A stretch of 64,000 nucleotides of DNA from Pseudomonas sp. PD9R (GCF_019200975.1 NZ_JAHTMR010000003.1:31639-95638), one strand, 5' to 3'; numbered from the stretch's first letter, positions 24,512 through 33,120 are shown. Numbers and translations: made by a program. The notes: a model not told the origin generated them from the letters alone.

Positions 24512-25843
24512 ATGCCTCGTTCACGCTACAAGTCACTGGTTGACGGCTTTGCCGCTGACATCCGCTCCGGGCGATTGCCGCCGGGCACGCGTCTGCCCAC
24601 CCACCGACAATTGGCTGCCAAGGAAGGCGTGGCATTGGTCACCGCTACCCGGATCTACAAAGAACTGGAAGCCATGGGGCTGGTCAGTGGCGAAACCGGA
24701 CGCGGCACGTTCGTCAGGGAAACGTCACTGCCGCCCGGCCAGGGCATCGCGCAGTCCGTCGTCGCAGCGGGGATGATTGACCTCAACTTCAACTATCCGT
24801 CATTGCCCGGGCAGGCCGATATGTTGCGCAATGCCCTGCGACAGTTGGCGCTGTCCGGGGATCTGGAGGCCTTATTGCGTTACCAGCCTCACGCCGGGCG
24901 TCTGCATGAACGGGCCTCGGTCGCGCGCCACTTGGCTGCGCGGGGGCTGAACGTGCCGGCTGAGCAGGTGTTGATCGTCAGTGGCGCTCAGCATGGTTTG
25001 GCGGTGGCAATGATGACGTTGCTCAAGCCCGGCGATGTGATCGCCGCCGATGCGTTGACCTACCCGGGTTTCAAGACGCTGGCCGAAACGCTGCACCTTG
25101 AAATCTTGCCCATTCCAGTCACCGACAAGGGGCCGGATTTGGCGGCCCTCGATCGGCTGTGCCGGAGCCGATCGGTGCGGGCTGTTTACTCGATGCCGAC
25201 CTTGCACAATCCGTTGGGCTGGGTGATGGGTGCCGATCAACGCGAGCAATTGGTGTCGATAGCGCGTCAGCATGACCTGACGATCATCGAAGACGCCGCC
25301 TACGCGTTCCTCGCCGAAGACGTACCGCCACCGCTGGCTGATCTGGCGCCTGAACGAACGGTGTACGTGTCCGGTCTTTCCAAAAATATCGCCACCGGGC
25401 TGCGCATCGGATTTATTGCCGCGCCCGCGCAATGGGTGGCAGCGTTCGAGCGCACGATCATGGCAACCACCTGGAACACGCCCGGCGTAATGACAGCGAT
25501 TGCTTGCGCCTGGCTCGACGACGGCACCGTCATCAAGCTGGAAGCGCAAAAGCGTGCGGACGCGCGGGCCAGGCAAGCCTTGGCGCGCAAGGCATTGGCG
25601 GGGCTCAGATACATCAGCCATCCATCTTCCTACTTCATCTGGCTGCCGTTGGCGGAAGACGCCCGTGCTGACCAGATCACCATGGCGTTGATGCGCGAAC
25701 AAGTGTCGGTTTCACCCGCCGACCCCTTTGCGATTTCGGTCCATGTACCGCACGCGATCCGCCTGGCACTGGGCTCGGTGGATATGGATTCATTGCGCGA
25801 AGCACTGGTGAAAGTGAAGAGGGTGGTGGGCTTTTACTCCTGA
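24512..25843 (+). CDS. MocR-type regulator: GntR winged helix fused to PLP aminotransferase domain
   Basis: This 443-residue MocR/PdxR family protein has an N-terminal GntR-type winged helix (about residues 5-70, IRSGRLPPGTRLPTHRQLAA). It is fused to a fold-type I aminotransferase-like domain that binds PLP; the Schiff-base Lys is probably in YVSGLSKNIATGLRIGF. Conserved SMPTLHNPLG and IIEDAAYAFL are typical. Such proteins sense amino-acid or PLP-linked ligands and regulate, rather than catalyse. It is divergent from the EamA transporter, its likely target. Start 24512 follows the inverted repeat; the longer frame to 24407 would run through the neighbouring promoter. Confidence 0.92.
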   Translation: MPRSRYKSLVDGFAADIRSGRLPPGTRLPTHRQLAAKEGVALVTATRIYKELEAMGLVSGETGRGTFVRETSLPPGQGIAQSVVAAGMIDLNFNYPSLPGQADMLRNALRQLALSGDLEALLRYQPHAGRLHERASVARHLAARGLNVPAEQVLIVSGAQHGLAVAMMTLLKPGDVIAADALTYPGFKTLAETLHLEILPIPVTDKGPDLAALDRLCRSRSVRAVYSMPTLHNPLGWVMGADQREQLVSIARQHDLTIIEDAAYAFLAEDVPPPLADLAPERTVYVSGLSKNIATGLRIGFIAAPAQWVAAFERTIMATTWNTPGVMTAIACAWLDDGTVIKLEAQKRADARARQALARKALAGLRYISHPSSYFIWLPLAEDARADQITMALMREQVSVSPADPFAISVHVPHAIRLALGSVDMDSLREALVKVKRVVGFYS

Positions 25844-25929
25844 CGGCACAGGGCAGTTTTGTTCAATACGCACACCCACGGGCTCCTTTACGTTGACGCC
25901 TGGATCAACTGACAGGAAGTAGGTGTGCG

Positions 25930-26517
25930 ATGAGTCTGATTATGTCCATGGCGGCGTTTGCGTTAGTCGCTTCGATAACACCGGGGCCGGTGAATATCGT
26001 GGCCTTGAGTTCGGGGGCGCGCTTCGGCTTCCGCGCCAGCCAGCGGCATGTGGCCGGGGCGACGTTGGGGTTTGTGTTGTTGCTGGTGTTAATGGGGCTT
26101 GGCTTGCATGAATTGTTGCGGCTGTGGCCAGCCATGACGCAAGTGGTGCAATGGGCGGGCGTCGCGTTCCTGTTGTACATGGCGTTCAAACTGGCGGCCG
26201 ACAACGGGCGGCTTGAGGCAAAGGATTCGGGTCGCGCGCCGTCAATGCTGTACGGCGCCGTGATGCAATGGCTCAACCCGAAAGCCTGGCTGGCGTGTGT
26301 CGCGGGGATGGGCGCATTTGTCGCCGATGGCGAGGCGCGTTTGGTCTGGCAGTTTGCGGCGGTGTATCTGGTGATCTGCTATTTGTCGGTCGGCTGCTGG
26401 GCCTATGCCGGGACTTTTCTGCGCGGCTACCTGAACAACCCCGCAGGCATGCGCTGGTTCAATCGAGTGATGGCGTTGCTGCTGGCGGTGAGTGCGGTGT
26501 ATCTGTTGCTGCCATAG
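25930..26517 (+). CDS. LysE family translocator
   Basis: This is a 195-residue inner-membrane protein with about six membrane segments. The N-terminal ASITPGPVNIVALSSGARFG matches the LysE/RhtB signature, and WLNPKAWLACVAGMG is the second-repeat element. It probably exports an amino acid or related metabolite. A GGAAGTAGG-like ribosome-binding site precedes ATG 25930. It is downstream of the MocR gene (87 bp) and converges with the AraC gene at 26549. It is a second LysE-type gene within 3 kb of the one at 22814. Confidence 0.88.
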   Translation: MSLIMSMAAFALVASITPGPVNIVALSSGARFGFRASQRHVAGATLGFVLLLVLMGLGLHELLRLWPAMTQVVQWAGVAFLLYMAFKLAADNGRLEAKDSGRAPSMLYGAVMQWLNPKAWLACVAGMGAFVADGEARLVWQFAAVYLVICYLSVGCWAYAGTFLRGYLNNPAGMRWFNRVMALLLAVSAVYLLLP

Positions 26518-26548
26518 CCACGAGAGTTTCTTTGCTGCAAGGTTCGCG

Positions 26549-27382
26549 TCAGCCCCGATATTGCCCCGGCGTCGCCGCCAGATGCTGTTTGAACGCCCGT
26601 TGAAAATGCGCCTGATCGGCAAACCCCGCTTCCAGTGCGACATCGGCGATCAGCCTGCCATTGCGCAGTTGATCGCGGGCAAACTGGATGCGTTGGTTGA
26701 CCAGAAAAGCGTGGGGCGTCATGCCGTAATGCTGCTTGAATGCACGGATCAGGTAAGACGGCGACAGCTGTGCCGCTGCGCAAATGTCTTCGAGTTTGAG
26801 CATCTGCGTGCAATGGTCGCGGATGAAATCGGCGGCGCGCTCCAGTTTGAAGTTCGGCTCGCGCAGCGGCTGATCGGCGGGGTTGAGGTGCAGTTGCAAC
26901 TCGGTGAAAAACTCCACCGCCGCACTTTGCTTGCGCAATGCATCCTGCAGCGGATCGATCAACACCTCATACAAAGCCTTCAGCCCCTCAAACAGATTGG
27001 CGTCCGGCGTGTGGGTAAGCGCGAAGCGCCGAAACGCCAGGTCCTCGCTGAACCCGAGTTGATGTTGCAAATCGGTGAGCCACGCCGTGTCGACATACAG
27101 CATCAAGTACGACCAGGGCTCGTCATCGATTGGATTACAGGCGTGGACATCGCCCGGGTTCATCAGCACCACGGTGCCGGCGCTGACCTCGAACGCCGCT
27201 TGCTCATGGACATACGTACTGCGCCCGGCGGTGATCGCGCCGATGGAAAAATGCGCGTGGGAATGCCGCGTGTAACAGACTTCGCGCCCGTCGGCGATGG
27301 TGCGGGCTTCGACGAAGGGCAGGGCGTCATCGCGCCAGAAGCGCGGGGCCTTGTCGGTGTCCTTGAGCTTGGAGGGCTTCAT
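26549..27382 (-). CDS. AraC family transcriptional regulator
   Basis: This 277-residue regulator has an N-terminal cupin-type sensing half (TRHSHAHFSIGAITAG, VLMNPGDVHACNP) and a C-terminal AraC double helix-turn-helix. The latter runs from LEDICAAAQLSPSYLIRAFK to VALEAGFADQAHFQRAFKQH, ending near TPGQYRG. The cupin plus AraC layout is that of regulators of nearby amino acid exporters. The convergent LysE gene (stop 31 bp away) is a plausible target. It starts 33 bp after the VOC gene on the same strand, so it may be partly co-transcribed with it. Confidence 0.9.
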   Translation of the reverse strand: MKPSKLKDTDKAPRFWRDDALPFVEARTIADGREVCYTRHSHAHFSIGAITAGRSTYVHEQAAFEVSAGTVVLMNPGDVHACNPIDDEPWSYLMLYVDTAWLTDLQHQLGFSEDLAFRRFALTHTPDANLFEGLKALYEVLIDPLQDALRKQSAAVEFFTELQLHLNPADQPLREPNFKLERAADFIRDHCTQMLKLEDICAAAQLSPSYLIRAFKQHYGMTPHAFLVNQRIQFARDQLRNGRLIADVALEAGFADQAHFQRAFKQHLAATPGQYRG

Positions 27383-27415
27383 GGTCAGTCCTTGGCAGTT
27401 CAGCCTCGGAGTGTA

Positions 27416-27919
27416 TTAGTTCTCGCCGTCAAAGGCTCGTTGCAGCTCGGCAATATTGAGTTTTTTCATCTGCATCATCGCCGCCATGGCACGCTGGGAT
27501 TTGGTCGTGTCCGGGTCTTTGAGCATCTCCATCATCGCGATGGGCACGATCTGCCACGACACGCCGTACTTGTCTTTGACCCAGCCGCATTGCTGCGCCT
27601 CAACCGGTCCGCCATCAGCCAGGCGCCCCCAGAAATGGTCGACTTCTTCCTGAGTCTGGCAATTGACCTGGAACGAGATCGCTTCGTTGAAGGTAAACGC
27701 AGGACCACCATTGAGCCCGGTGAACGTCTGTCCGTCGAGTTCAAAACTGACCGTCAGTACCGAGCCTTCTGGCTGACCATGCTGCTCTTGACCGGCCTTG
27801 CCGTAGTGAGTGATGGCGGTGATTTTTGAATGATCGAAGATTGCACAGTAGAACTTCGCAGCCTCTTCAGCCTGGCCGTTGAACCACAGGCAAGGCGTGA
27901 GTTTTTGAGCATGTAGCAT
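27416..27919 (-). CDS. VOC family protein, PhnB-like
   Basis: This 167-residue protein of the vicinal-oxygen-chelate superfamily, PhnB/3-demethylubiquinone-methyltransferase-like group, has the fold's tell-tale LTPCLWFNGQAEEAAKFY, TFTGLNGGPAF and GWVKDKYGVSWQIVP segments. These proteins are often annotated as methyltransferases, but they lack a SAM-binding motif and most have unknown substrates. The ATG at 27919 is preceded by GGGAGA. It lies immediately upstream of the AraC gene on the same strand. Confidence 0.88.
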   Translation of the reverse strand: MLHAQKLTPCLWFNGQAEEAAKFYCAIFDHSKITAITHYGKAGQEQHGQPEGSVLTVSFELDGQTFTGLNGGPAFTFNEAISFQVNCQTQEEVDHFWGRLADGGPVEAQQCGWVKDKYGVSWQIVPIAMMEMLKDPDTTKSQRAMAAMMQMKKLNIAELQRAFDGEN

Positions 27920-28004
27920 GGCGGGGTCTCCCTGGCAGGTTTTTGCATGCTGGACTATCAGCGTAGTCAGCCTCCGGTCGTCTGGCCGTGCCGTAGATCG
28001 ACAA

Positions 28005-28030
28005 GTGCTTCGTGTTTTTGTGCTTCGTGT
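28005..28030 (+). repeat. 15-bp-period direct repeat upstream of the NO-responsive region
   Basis: GTGCTTCGTGT occurs at 28005-28015 and again at 28020-28030. It lies directly upstream of the three GT-N7-AC sites. Its role is unknown; it could be a short slippage duplication or a second regulator site. Confidence 0.6.
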
Positions 28031-28031
28031 A

Positions 28032-28088
28032 GTCGATATGACTTCGAGTAGAGTCGTTGAGACTCGTTTTGATTGGTGTCGTAATGAC
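28032..28088 (+). promoter_or_regulatory. Three NorR/FhpR-type enhancer sites (GT-N7-AC)
   Basis: GTCGATATGAC (28032-28042), GTCGTTGAGAC (28053-28063) and GTCGTAATGAC (28078-28088) all fit GT-N7-AC and two end TGAC, close to the GTCA-N3-TGAC core known for E. coli NorR, which also uses three sites. They lie ~66-122 bp before the predicted transcription start, a normal distance for sigma-54 activators. The regulator gene is not in the window. Confidence 0.7.
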
Positions 28089-28098
28089 TCATGTTTTT

Positions 28099-28111
28099 CA
28101 AGCTACTGATT
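28099..28111 (-). promoter_or_regulatory. Near-consensus IHF site
   Basis: The reverse strand reads AATCAGTAGCTTG, matching WATCAA-N4-TTR at all but one defined position. It lies between the activator sites and the sigma-54 promoter, where a DNA bend would be needed. Confidence 0.5.
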
Positions 28112-28128
28112 TATAAGGATTAAATATC

Positions 28129-28144
28129 TGGCACGGGACTTGAA
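28129..28144 (+). promoter_or_regulatory. Sigma-54 promoter
   Basis: TGGCACGGGACTTGAA matches TGGCACG-N4-TTGCW except that the -12 GC is GA. GG to the -12 G spacing is exactly 10 nt. A start of transcription about 12 bp further would lie some 30 nt before the ATG of the small membrane protein gene. Confidence 0.75.
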
Positions 28145-28184
28145 ACAGCAAACGTACAACTGAACTGCTACAGGAGTACGGAAA

Positions 28185-28433
28185 ATGTTCCATTTCTTCA
28201 GCAATCCTCAGAACGTTCTTCATCTCTCGAGCCGCGTGCTCGGCATCGGCCTGGTCATGCTGTTTTCTGGCATCTACGGCGCTTACCTCTACGACGGTCA
28301 TCTGTCGATCGTCACACTGGTCGCAATGCACGCGATGACGATCGTCGGGCCAACCCTTTTGAAAATCGGCTACGTCATGCGCTTGCTGGCCCAACACCGG
28401 CTGAGCAAGCCTCTGGCCGTAGCGCTGGCCTGA
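28185..28433 (+). CDS. ppyR: Small PpyR-like transmembrane protein
   Basis: This 82-residue protein has two predicted membrane segments, roughly residues 18-38 (GIGLVMLFSGIYGAYLY) and 42-62. Start ATG 28185 follows AGGAG. It resembles the small protein named PpyR in P. aeruginosa, which is encoded next to an NnrS gene and near the flavohaemoprotein gene and was described as affecting psl and pyoverdine expression. That match is from memory and moderate. Its stop overlaps the nnrS start by one base (TGATG), so the two form a translationally coupled operon behind a sigma-54/NorR-type promoter. A role in the nitrosative response rather than general sensing is inferred. Confidence 0.6.
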   Translation: MFHFFSNPQNVLHLSSRVLGIGLVMLFSGIYGAYLYDGHLSIVTLVAMHAMTIVGPTLLKIGYVMRLLAQHRLSKPLAVALA

Positions 28434-29587
28434 TGCGCAAATTCGCCGCTGCACCAGTTTTCAGTATCGGCTTTCGTCCGTTCTTTCTGGCGGGTGCCGC
28501 ATTCGCCGCAGTGGCAATAGCGATCTGGGCACTGTGGTTGTATGGGCGATTGCCCGGCGCACAACCGGTGGGCGGTATGCTCGCCTGGCATCGCCACGAG
28601 ATGCCGTTCGGGTTTGCCGTGGCAATCATTGCCGGGTTCCTGCTGACGGCGGTGGCGAACTGGACCGGTCGACCTGGGCTCAATGGCTGGCCGCTGATCG
28701 GGTTGGTGCTGGTCTGGCTACTGGCGCGACTGGCCTGGCTGTTGCCGATTCCTCCTGCGGTGTTGCTGCTGTTGCAGCTGCCTTTTCTACCCTTGTTGGC
28801 CTGGGTGCTGGGACGGGATCTGATCGCAGCCCGCAAACGCGAAAACTATCCGATTTTGCTGGTGATCACGCTGCTGGCGGGGTGTCAGGCCATCACGCTG
28901 TGGGGGTTCTCGACCGACGATGTGGGGCTGCAACGGCGCGGCGTGCTGGCAGCGTTGTGGTTGGTGGGCGCATTGATGAGCGTGATCGGCGGGCGCGTAA
29001 TCCCGTTCTTCATTCAGCGCGGCTTGAATCGCCCGGCAACACCAGCAGCCAATCCCTTGCCCGGCAAAATTCTGCTGGTGAGCGGTTTGTTTGCGGCGGT
29101 GACGTTTGCCCTCGGTTTGAATGACGTTCCCGGATTCTGGCTGGCGGCGTTGTTTGTGCTGATGGGCGTTTTGCACCTGCTGCGGTTGTGGCGCTGGCAT
29201 GATCGGGGTATGTGGCGCGTGCCGTTATTGTGGTCGCTGTATCTGTCGTACGCCTGGCTGGTGGTGGCGGTTTTCGCCATGGCGCTGTGGCACCTCGGCC
29301 TGATGCCTCAACAAAGCCTGGCCACCCACTCGCTGGCGGTGGGAGGTGTCGGCGGGTTGGTTCTGGCGATGATTGCCCGGGTCAGCCTTGGCCATACCGG
29401 GCGGCCGTTGCTGCCTTCGAAGGCGATCGTTGTGGGGTTTGCCCTGATGCTGGTGGCCGGCTTGTCGCGGGTGCTGCTGGTGCCGTTTTCCGGGGTCGGG
29501 TTGGGCCTGTCGGCGCTGCTGTGGTGTGTGGCGTTCGGCTTGTTTCTGCTGCGCTATACCGGGATTTTGTGCAAGCCAAGGGCCTAA
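28433..29587 (+). CDS. nnrS: NnrS family protein
   Basis: This is a 384-residue inner-membrane protein with about 12 hydrophobic segments. NnrS proteins are haem- and copper-containing membrane proteins induced by nitric oxide, and they protect against nitrosative stress in Vibrio and Rhodobacter relatives. The family opening GFRPFFLAGAAFA and the HRHEM-like AWHRHEMPFGF near residue 50 are clear; GRVIPFFIQRGL and ARVSLGHTGRPL are further family motifs with conserved His. Start ATG 28433 overlaps the upstream stop. No haem/copper chaperone lies next to it. Confidence 0.92.
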   Translation: MRKFAAAPVFSIGFRPFFLAGAAFAAVAIAIWALWLYGRLPGAQPVGGMLAWHRHEMPFGFAVAIIAGFLLTAVANWTGRPGLNGWPLIGLVLVWLLARLAWLLPIPPAVLLLLQLPFLPLLAWVLGRDLIAARKRENYPILLVITLLAGCQAITLWGFSTDDVGLQRRGVLAALWLVGALMSVIGGRVIPFFIQRGLNRPATPAANPLPGKILLVSGLFAAVTFALGLNDVPGFWLAALFVLMGVLHLLRLWRWHDRGMWRVPLLWSLYLSYAWLVVAVFAMALWHLGLMPQQSLATHSLAVGGVGGLVLAMIARVSLGHTGRPLLPSKAIVVGFALMLVAGLSRVLLVPFSGVGLGLSALLWCVAFGLFLLRYTGILCKPRA

Positions 29588-29606
29588 CCCATCCAGCACC
29601 ACTCCT

Positions 29607-29696
29607 GTAGGAGCGAGCTTGCTCGCGAAGGGGAGTATCAGTCGATTTCAATGTTGACGGTTACATCGCCATCGCGAGCAAGCTCGCTCCCACAGG
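29607..29696. repeat. REP doublet, family A
   Basis: GTAGGAGCGAGCTTGCTCGC and inverted GCGAGCAAGCTCGCTCCCAC are separated by ~50 bp, between the nnrS and molybdenum-hydroxylase operons. Confidence 0.92.
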
Positions 29697-29834
29697 TTGA
29701 GTGACCGGTGGTCGATACGCTGCGGCCTGCGGTGCAAATTGCGCTTAGCTGTAGAGATAAGCCGAGGCGCGCGTAGGTTTTCAGTACCACAGCAGCGCCC
29801 CCTTCAGAACACCGTGAGTCTGAGGAGCGTCGCA

Positions 29835-30290
29835 ATGCTGACCCTGAATATCAATGGCAAGGACCAGGAACTGGATGTCCCCGCGGACATGCCGTTGCTC
29901 TGGGTCTTGCGCGATGTCGCGCACTTGACCGGCACCAAGTTCGGCTGCGGCATGGCCCAGTGCGGTGCCTGCACCGTGCACGTCGACGGCGCGCCACTGC
30001 GCTCCTGCATTACGCCCACCACGGCGGTGGCCAACGGGCAGAAAATCCTCACCATCGAAGGCCTGTCCACTGACGGCTCGCACCCGGTGCAACAAGCCTG
30101 GGCCGAACTCGATGTGGTGCAGTGCGGCTACTGCCAGTCCGGGCAAATCATGTCGGCGGCGGCGTTGCTGGCGAAAATTCCGCAACCGACCGATAGCGAT
30201 ATCGATCAGGCACTGTCCGGCAACATCTGTCGCTGCGGCACCTATCCAAGGATTCGCGCAGCGGTCAAACGCGCCGCCGAGCTGGGTTGA
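29835..30290 (+). CDS. (2Fe-2S)-binding subunit of molybdenum hydroxylase (IorA-like)
   Basis: This 151-residue small subunit of a xanthine-oxidase-family enzyme resembles isoquinoline 1-oxidoreductase alpha. The plant-type [2Fe-2S] cluster cysteines are Cys38, Cys43, Cys46 and Cys58; the second cluster uses Cys97, Cys100, Cys132 and Cys134 (CGYC, CRC). It passes electrons from the Mo centre. It has no signal peptide, so it is presumably exported as a folded complex with the Tat-bearing large subunit. Start ATG 29835 follows GAGGAG; the longer frame to 29697 is rejected. The large-subunit gene starts 7 bp downstream. Confidence 0.92.
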   Translation: MLTLNINGKDQELDVPADMPLLWVLRDVAHLTGTKFGCGMAQCGACTVHVDGAPLRSCITPTTAVANGQKILTIEGLSTDGSHPVQQAWAELDVVQCGYCQSGQIMSAAALLAKIPQPTDSDIDQALSGNICRCGTYPRIRAAVKRAAELG

Positions 30291-30297
30291 GGTGACC

Positions 30298-32466
30298 ATG
30301 AACGCCATCCGTCGGTTATCACGTCGTGGTTTTCTCAAGGGCAGTGCGGTGCTGGGCGGTGGGCTGGTGGTGGCGTTTGTCGTCCCCGGTGCCCATCGTT
30401 TTGCAGTCGGTGCCGAGAACCAGGGCAACGTGTTCGCTCCGAATGCGTTTCTGCGCATCGGCAATGACAACAGCGTGACCGTGTTGCTCGGTCATTCGGA
30501 AATGGGCCAGGGCATCTGGACCGGCCTGACCATGTTGATCGCCGAAGAACTGGACGCCGACTGGTCGAAAATCCGCGTTGAACATTCCCCGGCCTCGGCG
30601 GCCCTCTACGGCCTGGCCGGGTTTGGCGGGATGCAAATCACTGGCGGTTCGACCTCGACCTGGATGGAGTTCGACCGCTACCGTCAGGCCGGTGCAGCCG
30701 CGCGGTTGATGTTGGTCGAAGCGGCAGCCAAGCGCTTCAACGTTGCGCCCTCGCAGATTCGCACCGAGTCGGGGGTGGTTATCGCCGACGAGCAGCGCGC
30801 CACCTACGGCGAATTGGCCGATGACGCTGGCAAGCTGCCGGTGCCGGATCCAGCGTCGATCAAGCTCAAGGAAGCCAAGGACTGGACAATCATCGGCAAA
30901 CCCACCAAGCGCCTGGACACGCCGGAAAAAATCACCGGCCGCGCGAAGTTCGGCATGGACGTGCAATTCGATGGCTTGATGACCGCGATGGTGGCCCGTG
31001 CGCCCGTGTTCGGCGGCAGCGTCAAATCTTTCGAAGGCGCCGGGGCGCTGGCGATACCCGGCGTGCACAAAGTAGTGCAAGTGCCAACCGGCGTGGCGGT
31101 GATCGCTGATCATTACTGGGCGGCGAAGCTGGGACGCGACGCACTGACGGTCGAATGGGATCTGGGGCCGAACACCGGGCTCGACAGCCTGAAACTGCTG
31201 GAGAGTTTCCGTAAGCTCGCTGCCACTCCCGGCCTTCCGGCCAGTCAGGCTGGGGATACCAAGTCCGCGCTGGCCAAAGCGAGCAAGACCATCGACGTCG
31301 AATACAGCGTGCCGTATCTGGCCCATGCGCCGATGGAACCGCTCAACTGCACGGTAAAGATCACCAAGGACAAATGCGAAATCTGGACCGGCACGCAGTT
31401 CCAGACGCTGGATCAACTGATCGCCGGGAAGATCACCGGACTCAAGCCAGAGCAGGTCGAAATCCACACCGAGTTTTTAGGCGGCGGTTTTGGTCGTCGA
31501 GCCAACCCGACGTCGGACTTTGTCGCCGAAGCGGTGCAGGTTGCGAAAGCGGCGGGCGGACCGGTGAAAACCGTGTGGGCGCGGGAGGACGACATTCGCG
31601 GCGGCTATTACCGCTCGGCGTTCCTCCATCAGGCGCGGATCGGTCTGGGTGCCGACGGTCTGCCCTTGGCGTGGAGGCATGTGATGGTCGGGCAATCGAT
31701 CATGGCGGGCACTTCGCTGGAAGCGGCGATGGTCAAGGACGGCATCGACAAGACCTCCGTCGAAGGCGTGGCGGACAGTCCGTACCTTGAAGGGCTGGCC
31801 AACCATCAAGTTGAACTGCATTCGCCCCAAACCGGCATCAGCGTGCTGTGGCTGCGTTCGGTGGGGCACAGCCACACAGCATTCGTCATGGAATCGTTGA
31901 TCGATGAGCTGGCCACGGCGGCGGGCAAAGACCCGGTGGAATACCGACGGACTTTGCTCAAGGAGCATCCACGGCACCTTGGTGTGCTCAATCTGGCGGT
32001 GGAGAAGGCCAACTGGAAAGCGCCGCTGCCGGACGGCCACGCCTTGGGTGTGGCGGTGCACGAGTCTTTCGGCAGCTACGTGGCGCAAGTGGCCGAGGTC
32101 TCCCAGGACAACCTGTCGATCCGCGTACACCGGGTGGTGTGTGCGGTGGACTGCGGGATTGCGGTGAACCCGCAGAGCATCGCCGCGCAGATGGAATCAT
32201 GCATTGCCTTCGGCCTGGGTTTCACCTTGCACAGCAAGCTGACCTTCAAGGACGGGCAAGTGGTGCAGTCCAATTACCACGACTACCAGGTGCTGCGGCT
32301 CAACGAAATGCCGGTGGTGGAAGTGCATATCCTGCCCAGCAGTGAAAAACCCGGCGGCATTGGCGAGGCCGGTGTGCCACCCACGGCACCGGCCGTGGCT
32401 AACGCGGTGTTCGCCTTGACCGGGCAACGTCTGCGGGAGCTACCGCTGCAGCTGTCGGGGGTGTGA
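30298..32466 (+). CDS. Molybdopterin-binding large subunit of aldehyde/isoquinoline-type oxidoreductase (IorB-like), Tat-exported
   Basis: This 722-residue subunit of a periplasmic molybdenum hydroxylase hydroxylates N-heterocycles or oxidises aldehydes using water. The N-terminus has a twin-arginine signal (SRRGFLKG, RR at residues 9-10) and a hydrophobic stretch to about residue 35. The Mo-binding region includes GHSEMGQGIWTGL, GGGFGRRANP and the C-terminal GGIGEAGVPPTAPA with the catalytic Glu. The substrate is not determined. The chain runs iorA–iorB–cytochrome c with short spacers, so electrons should flow to the di-haem cytochrome and the respiratory chain. No XdhC/MobA-type maturation gene is adjacent. 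Confidence 0.92.
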   Translation: MNAIRRLSRRGFLKGSAVLGGGLVVAFVVPGAHRFAVGAENQGNVFAPNAFLRIGNDNSVTVLLGHSEMGQGIWTGLTMLIAEELDADWSKIRVEHSPASAALYGLAGFGGMQITGGSTSTWMEFDRYRQAGAAARLMLVEAAAKRFNVAPSQIRTESGVVIADEQRATYGELADDAGKLPVPDPASIKLKEAKDWTIIGKPTKRLDTPEKITGRAKFGMDVQFDGLMTAMVARAPVFGGSVKSFEGAGALAIPGVHKVVQVPTGVAVIADHYWAAKLGRDALTVEWDLGPNTGLDSLKLLESFRKLAATPGLPASQAGDTKSALAKASKTIDVEYSVPYLAHAPMEPLNCTVKITKDKCEIWTGTQFQTLDQLIAGKITGLKPEQVEIHTEFLGGGFGRRANPTSDFVAEAVQVAKAAGGPVKTVWAREDDIRGGYYRSAFLHQARIGLGADGLPLAWRHVMVGQSIMAGTSLEAAMVKDGIDKTSVEGVADSPYLEGLANHQVELHSPQTGISVLWLRSVGHSHTAFVMESLIDELATAAGKDPVEYRRTLLKEHPRHLGVLNLAVEKANWKAPLPDGHALGVAVHESFGSYVAQVAEVSQDNLSIRVHRVVCAVDCGIAVNPQSIAAQMESCIAFGLGFTLHSKLTFKDGQVVQSNYHDYQVLRLNEMPVVEVHILPSSEKPGGIGEAGVPPTAPAVANAVFALTGQRLRELPLQLSGV

Positions 32467-32467
32467 G

Positions 32468-33046
32468 ATGAAACGACATCATTGGGTGCTGGGTGCGGTG
32501 CTGCTGCTGTGCCTTTTTATCTATGCCACGGAGCTGTTCGCCGAAGACCGGGAAGCCTTGAAGGCGTTCGAAACCGTGCAGAAAGTCTTCCAGAGCCCGC
32601 GTTGCCAGAACTGCCACATCCCCGGCGATTCACCGTTGCAGTTCGACGCCGGAAAACCCCACGCGATGAACGTCGTGCGCGGCATGGACGGCAAAGGCGC
32701 GGCGGGTTTGCCCTGTGCCACTTGCCACGCGGAAGTCAATCCACCGGACAGTTACGGCCCCAAGGCCCCACCGGGAGCGCCACATTGGAGCCTGCCGCCG
32801 GCCGCACACAAAATGGCCTGGATCGGCCTGCCGCCGGACAAGCTGTGTGCCCTGATCAAGGACCGCTCCAGCAATGGTGACCGTGATTTTGCGGCGCTGA
32901 TCAAACATGTCAGCGAGGACAAATTGGTGCTCTGGGGCTGGAATCCGGGTGGCAATCGCGAGCCGGTGCCGGTCCCGCACGACATCTTCGTCGATCAATT
33001 CAAGGTTTGGGCGGATGCGGGGGGGCCATGCCCAGTGGGTAGCTGA
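32468..33046 (+). CDS. Di-haem cytochrome c partner of the molybdenum hydroxylase
   Basis: This 192-residue exported or membrane-anchored protein has an N-terminal hydrophobic stretch (residues 7-25). Two CxxCH haem motifs follow: CQNCH at residues 46-50 and CATCH at 83-87. It starts one base after the IorB stop (TGAGATG), so it belongs to the same operon. Similar proteins are annotated as isoquinoline 1-oxidoreductase subunits in Pseudomonas. Role: periplasmic electron acceptor for IorAB. Late Met ligands are not obvious to me. Confidence 0.88.
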   Translation: MKRHHWVLGAVLLLCLFIYATELFAEDREALKAFETVQKVFQSPRCQNCHIPGDSPLQFDAGKPHAMNVVRGMDGKGAAGLPCATCHAEVNPPDSYGPKAPPGAPHWSLPPAAHKMAWIGLPPDKLCALIKDRSSNGDRDFAALIKHVSEDKLVLWGWNPGGNREPVPVPHDIFVDQFKVWADAGGPCPVGS

Positions 33047-33120
33047 CCAACGGTGCGTCAACCGGGAGTCAAACCGAATCTAGGTGACTCTAAAGTACAT
33101 CGTCGCCACTGGAGTAAGTG

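Noticed and set aside
27416..27919. PhnB-like protein called a 3-demethylubiquinone methyltransferase
   Set aside because: No SAM-binding motif is present; the segments fit the VOC fold, and the methyltransferase name is a known misannotation for this group.
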